Shown: in pieces, positions 61,255 to 64,000 of the stretch
How positions within the stretch are numbered: the first letter of the stretch is position 1
Layout of the letters: each line of letters opens with the position of its first letter
Assembly: GCA_032717465.1 (NCBI GenBank)
Contig: CM064697.1
Coordinates: 6,416,533 to 6,480,532, forward strand
Length of the DNA: 64,000 nt
Direction of reading: 5' to 3'
Origin: Coenobita brevimanus
Lineage: Eukaryota; Arthropoda; Malacostraca; Decapoda; Coenobitidae
Translations under genes and position numbers: made by a program
Notes under the pieces: generated by a model
The model's database searches: none
What the model saw: the letters and a program-made list of their open reading frames with translations, nothing else
What the model was told of the DNA's origin: nothing

Positions 61255-62187
61255 TATTTCTTACAGAATACGTGGAAGGAAATGATAAACTGGATGGAGA
61301 AAAGAAAAAAGTAAAAGAAGCTATGTTGGCAGGAAAATCTGGAGGATAAAATACGGAAAAAAATCTGAACATAATCGAAGTGAGGTACAAGTGGAATGAA
61401 TAATTTAGGCTGAAGGAATGGTGGAATGAAAGAATAGGGAAATAAAAATGAAATAAGAAATGAAGCTGAATAAGAAATATAACAGAGGGGATATGGCAGA
61501 ATAAGAACAACATAATGAGATATGATAAAAAATAAAATGAGACGGAAACAGCGGAATGATATAAAAGGCAAGGAAAAATTACATGAACAGGATGAAGAAA
61601 GAAGAATATATTATACTGGAAGAAATGAAGCAGAATGGATGAAAGGTTGATAAAGCAATGATGACTGGAAAATATCATTAAGAAGAGTTAAATAGACAGA
61701 GGAAGAACGGAAGAAGAGAGATTAAATAATAAGAGAGTGTGGACTGAAAGATGAGAAAATCTGAGAAGTAGGGGTAAAAAAGAATAGAGGAAAAAATATT
61801 GTGAAATGCGAAAAGAAGGCCTGGGTTAAAGAGCGAGGGCGAATTTCCAAGAAGCAGAGAAGCTGTAAAAACGTAAAAGAAACTGGCAGACGAGAGAGGA
61901 AGCGGGAGAAATAATAAAACGAGGGTGAAAGAAGAAGACAGGATAAAAATGGAAGAGGCAGGGAGAATGAGAGGTGTAAGGGGAAAGGAGATGGAGAGAC
62001 GGTAAAGAAAAAACAAAAGCGCAAGAAACTGGGTGGAGAGCGGAGGTGCAAATGGAGAGGGAGGAAGCAAAATGGGCAATAAAAATCGAGTGTAAAGAAA
62101 TGGGAGGTTGGGGAGGTAGGTAAGGAGGGGAGAAGGGGAGGGAGGGGAAACAGCGTTGCAGAAAGAGAGGTCGAAGGAAAAAGCATT

Positions 62188-62189
<2 letters not shown>
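61255..62189 (+). repeat. Polypurine-rich domain
   Basis: A/G-rich plus strand with gaaatgaag/ggaaaaat phrases. Long minus-strand Phe/Leu/Ser frames are artefacts. Confidence 0.7.

Positions 62190-62237
<48 letters not shown>
62190..62237. repeat. (GA)n microsatellite
   Basis: About 23 GA units. Confidence 0.95.
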
Positions 62238-62239
<2 letters not shown>

Positions 62240-62240
<1 letters not shown>

Positions 62241-62897
62241 CATGTGGTCATAGAAGCCAGACTATGGACTTATTGCTACATTTCTATTCGGAGGATGAAC
62301 GGCGATGCTTATCTGGTATCTGACAGTGTCTTTGTCCGTCCTGCGGGGGGTGATAAGTCAGCGCCTCTACTGTGGGGACAAGATGCTGAGGGGGATACAA
62401 AATAGGGCTGGAAAGGGGACAGAAGGGGAGGGAGGGAGGGACATAAACAGGAAATTGTGGGGCCACCGGAAGAGAAGCTGGGAAAGAAAGGGAAAGGGAA
62501 CGTAGGGGATGTTAACGGAGAAGTGGAGAAGGATCGAAAAGAGAAGAACAGGGAAGGGAAGAAGGAAATGGAGGGAGAAAAGATCTACCGAGAAAACAAG
62601 AACAGGGAAGAGGAATAAAAGAAAAGGGATAGATATCCTGAGAAGGTTAGTAAAGAGCATCAGAATATTGAAGGAAGAGGAGACGTGAGAGAGACAGAAA
62701 AAAAGTGGAGAAGGATAGGAAAGGAGATCAGTATACGGAAGGTACATAGGGTTTGAACGTCAGATCTACCGAGAAAGATCTAAAAACCAGGATAAAAAAC
62801 TGGAATGGGGAAAGACAAATAAGAAAACAGCAGATAAATGGAGACGGGTAAGACAGGGGATCAGAAGAAGGGATAGAGGGTATGGGTGAAGGTTTTA
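62240..62897 (+). repeat. Polypurine-rich DNA with weak tandem pattern
   Basis: After about 130 bp of balanced sequence the plus strand is A/G-rich. agaagaacagggaaggg (62540) and acaagaacagggaagag (62597) are 57 bp apart, suggesting a short degenerate duplication. Confidence 0.6.
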
Positions 62898-62959
62898 CCT
62901 ATCTATCTATCTATCGATCTATCTTTCTCTGTCTATCTATCTATCGATCTATCTATGTA

Positions 62960-63010
<51 letters not shown>
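62898..63010. repeat. (ATCT)n(AT)n compound microsatellite
   Basis: CTAT units with two CGAT steps to about 62963, then about 23 AT units. Confidence 0.95.
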
Positions 63011-63014
<4 letters not shown>

Positions 63015-63039
63015 ATTGATTCACAGCAAGATAATGTGA

Positions 63040-63854
63040 ACTGAGAAAGGATGTAGGATATGGGAGATCAAAAGATTAAATGAGAAGCACTGAAATCAGA
63101 GAGGGACGGCAAGAGGACTGCACCACGAAACCAGATTAGAACACAGACAGTGAAACTTGAACACAAACTCGCACTGGGCTATGACACAAAAATAGACTGG
63201 ACAACAGAGGGACTTGAATATGAAAATAGACTGGAAATGAGGGAGAGATGAAAAGGATCTTGGAAACTATATAAGACTGGGAAGCAAATAGAAAGAAAAA
63301 AACAAAACGGAAAATCTGACTAGAACACAGCAAAGACTTCAGACCAGGACACAAATGGGGTATGAACATAAAATGAGACTAGGTAAAAGACAGACTGAAA
63401 GCATAATGGAACATAAACTGGAACAATCAAAGAGGGACTTGGAGACAACATCAGACTGGAACACGAAATCTGTCTGAACACGAAATCGGAGTGGAACACG
63501 AAATCTGATCGCGATATAGAACGAATGACGAACACAAAATCAGACCAAGACGCATAATGAGGGACACAGAAGACGTACTGGAGCGCGACAGAGAAACGAG
63601 AGCGCTGATAGAGGACAAGGAGAGGGCCCTGTGACTGGGGAAATGTGGCAAAAAGTGGGGCAAGGAGAGTGGCATTGACTGGCTCATAAAGTGGCACATG
63701 AAAGAGAGCAAGGACGAAGGAGACAGGAGAGGAGAAAGACATAGGATGAGAAGCACGGGACACACAAAATAGGAAGGAATTAAAAAAGCAGTCTGAATGG
63801 TTGAGGTAGATGAGAAGAGACGTGGATGAGAAGCACATGGATTATGAAATAGGA

Positions 63855-63860
<6 letters not shown>
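63040..63860 (+). repeat. Purine-rich DNA with degenerate ~18-bp repeats
   Basis: Phrases like gactggaacacaaaatc and variants recur densely, especially 63440-63520 (tctgaacacgaaatcgga, tggaacacgaaatctgat). An old minisatellite with a period near 18-20 bp. Confidence 0.65.

Positions 63861-63922
<62 letters not shown>
63861..63922. repeat. (GA)n microsatellite
   Basis: About 31 GA units; purine-rich DNA continues to the window end. Confidence 0.95.
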
Positions 63923-63927
<5 letters not shown>

Positions 63928-64000
63928 TGCGGGACACACAGAGGAGCAAAAATGTGGAAAACAGCCTAGATGGGGAGAGAGGAGGGGCGAGAGAGAAGTG

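Overview
This window looks like nuclear DNA from an animal with a very repeat-rich genome, most likely a decapod crustacean (shrimp, crab or similar). The reasons are the extreme density of (CA)n, (AT)n, (GA)n and GATA/GACA microsatellites, several tRNA-derived SINEs, an RTE-like LINE, a Penelope-like endonuclease relic and a mariner-type relic, with almost no host coding sequence. The taxon is inferred from overall character; no species-diagnostic gene is present. There are no operons, CRISPR arrays, rRNA genes or functional tRNA genes.

Layout. 0-5 kb: microsatellites, an old ~45-63 bp minisatellite (2.0-2.5 kb) and a near-perfect 26-bp minisatellite (3.74-4.12 kb). 5-9 kb: mostly unique DNA, with a 5'-truncated RTE-like LINE whose reverse-transcriptase ORF is still open (6.89-7.98 kb). 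9-14 kb: unique AT-rich DNA with foldback repeats. 14.4-15.5 kb: CA arrays, then a purine-rich array with recurring TGACGT. 16-20 kb: two copies of a ~240-bp unit, a LINE 3' tail with (AT)n, and two tRNA-derived SINEs. 20-32.5 kb: alternating kilobase-scale polypyrimidine and polypurine domains, giant (AT)n and (GT)n arrays, an interrupted ~110-bp tandem repeat and a truncated second copy of the 19.3-kb SINE. 32.5-46.5 kb: unique DNA rich in short inverted-repeat elements, a tRNA-Gly-like SINE (42.0-42.3 kb) and a mariner-type transposase fossil (44.9-45.2 kb). 46.8-47.2 kb: a Penelope-like GIY-YIG endonuclease fossil. 48.4 kb: an element with inverted ends. 52.5-53.2 kb: another LINE 3' tail and a 45-bp minisatellite. 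54.4-56.0 kb: a long pyrimidine domain. 56.0-56.3 kb: a CpG-dense segment ending in a possible first coding exon. 56.9 kb: another SINE. 59-64 kb: giant GT/CA arrays, a CA-containing tandem duplication and purine-rich DNA.

The strongest structure outside standard feature types is a diverged, dispersed family built on the core CCAGACGATTTTATTCAGC. I find roughly two dozen copies in both orientations. Several occur as head-to-head arms around a ~40-60 bp linker, and the ends resemble TTAACCCTTTCACTA and its complement, suggesting a foldback or MITE-like element. The coding content does not form a pathway: everything recognisable is retroelement or transposon sequence, plus one short candidate host exon. 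All alignments were made by eye, so repeat boundaries are approximate. Long open frames reading poly-HT, poly-CV, poly-YI or Ser/Pro/Phe-Leu-rich peptides are by-products of the repeats and are not annotated as genes.
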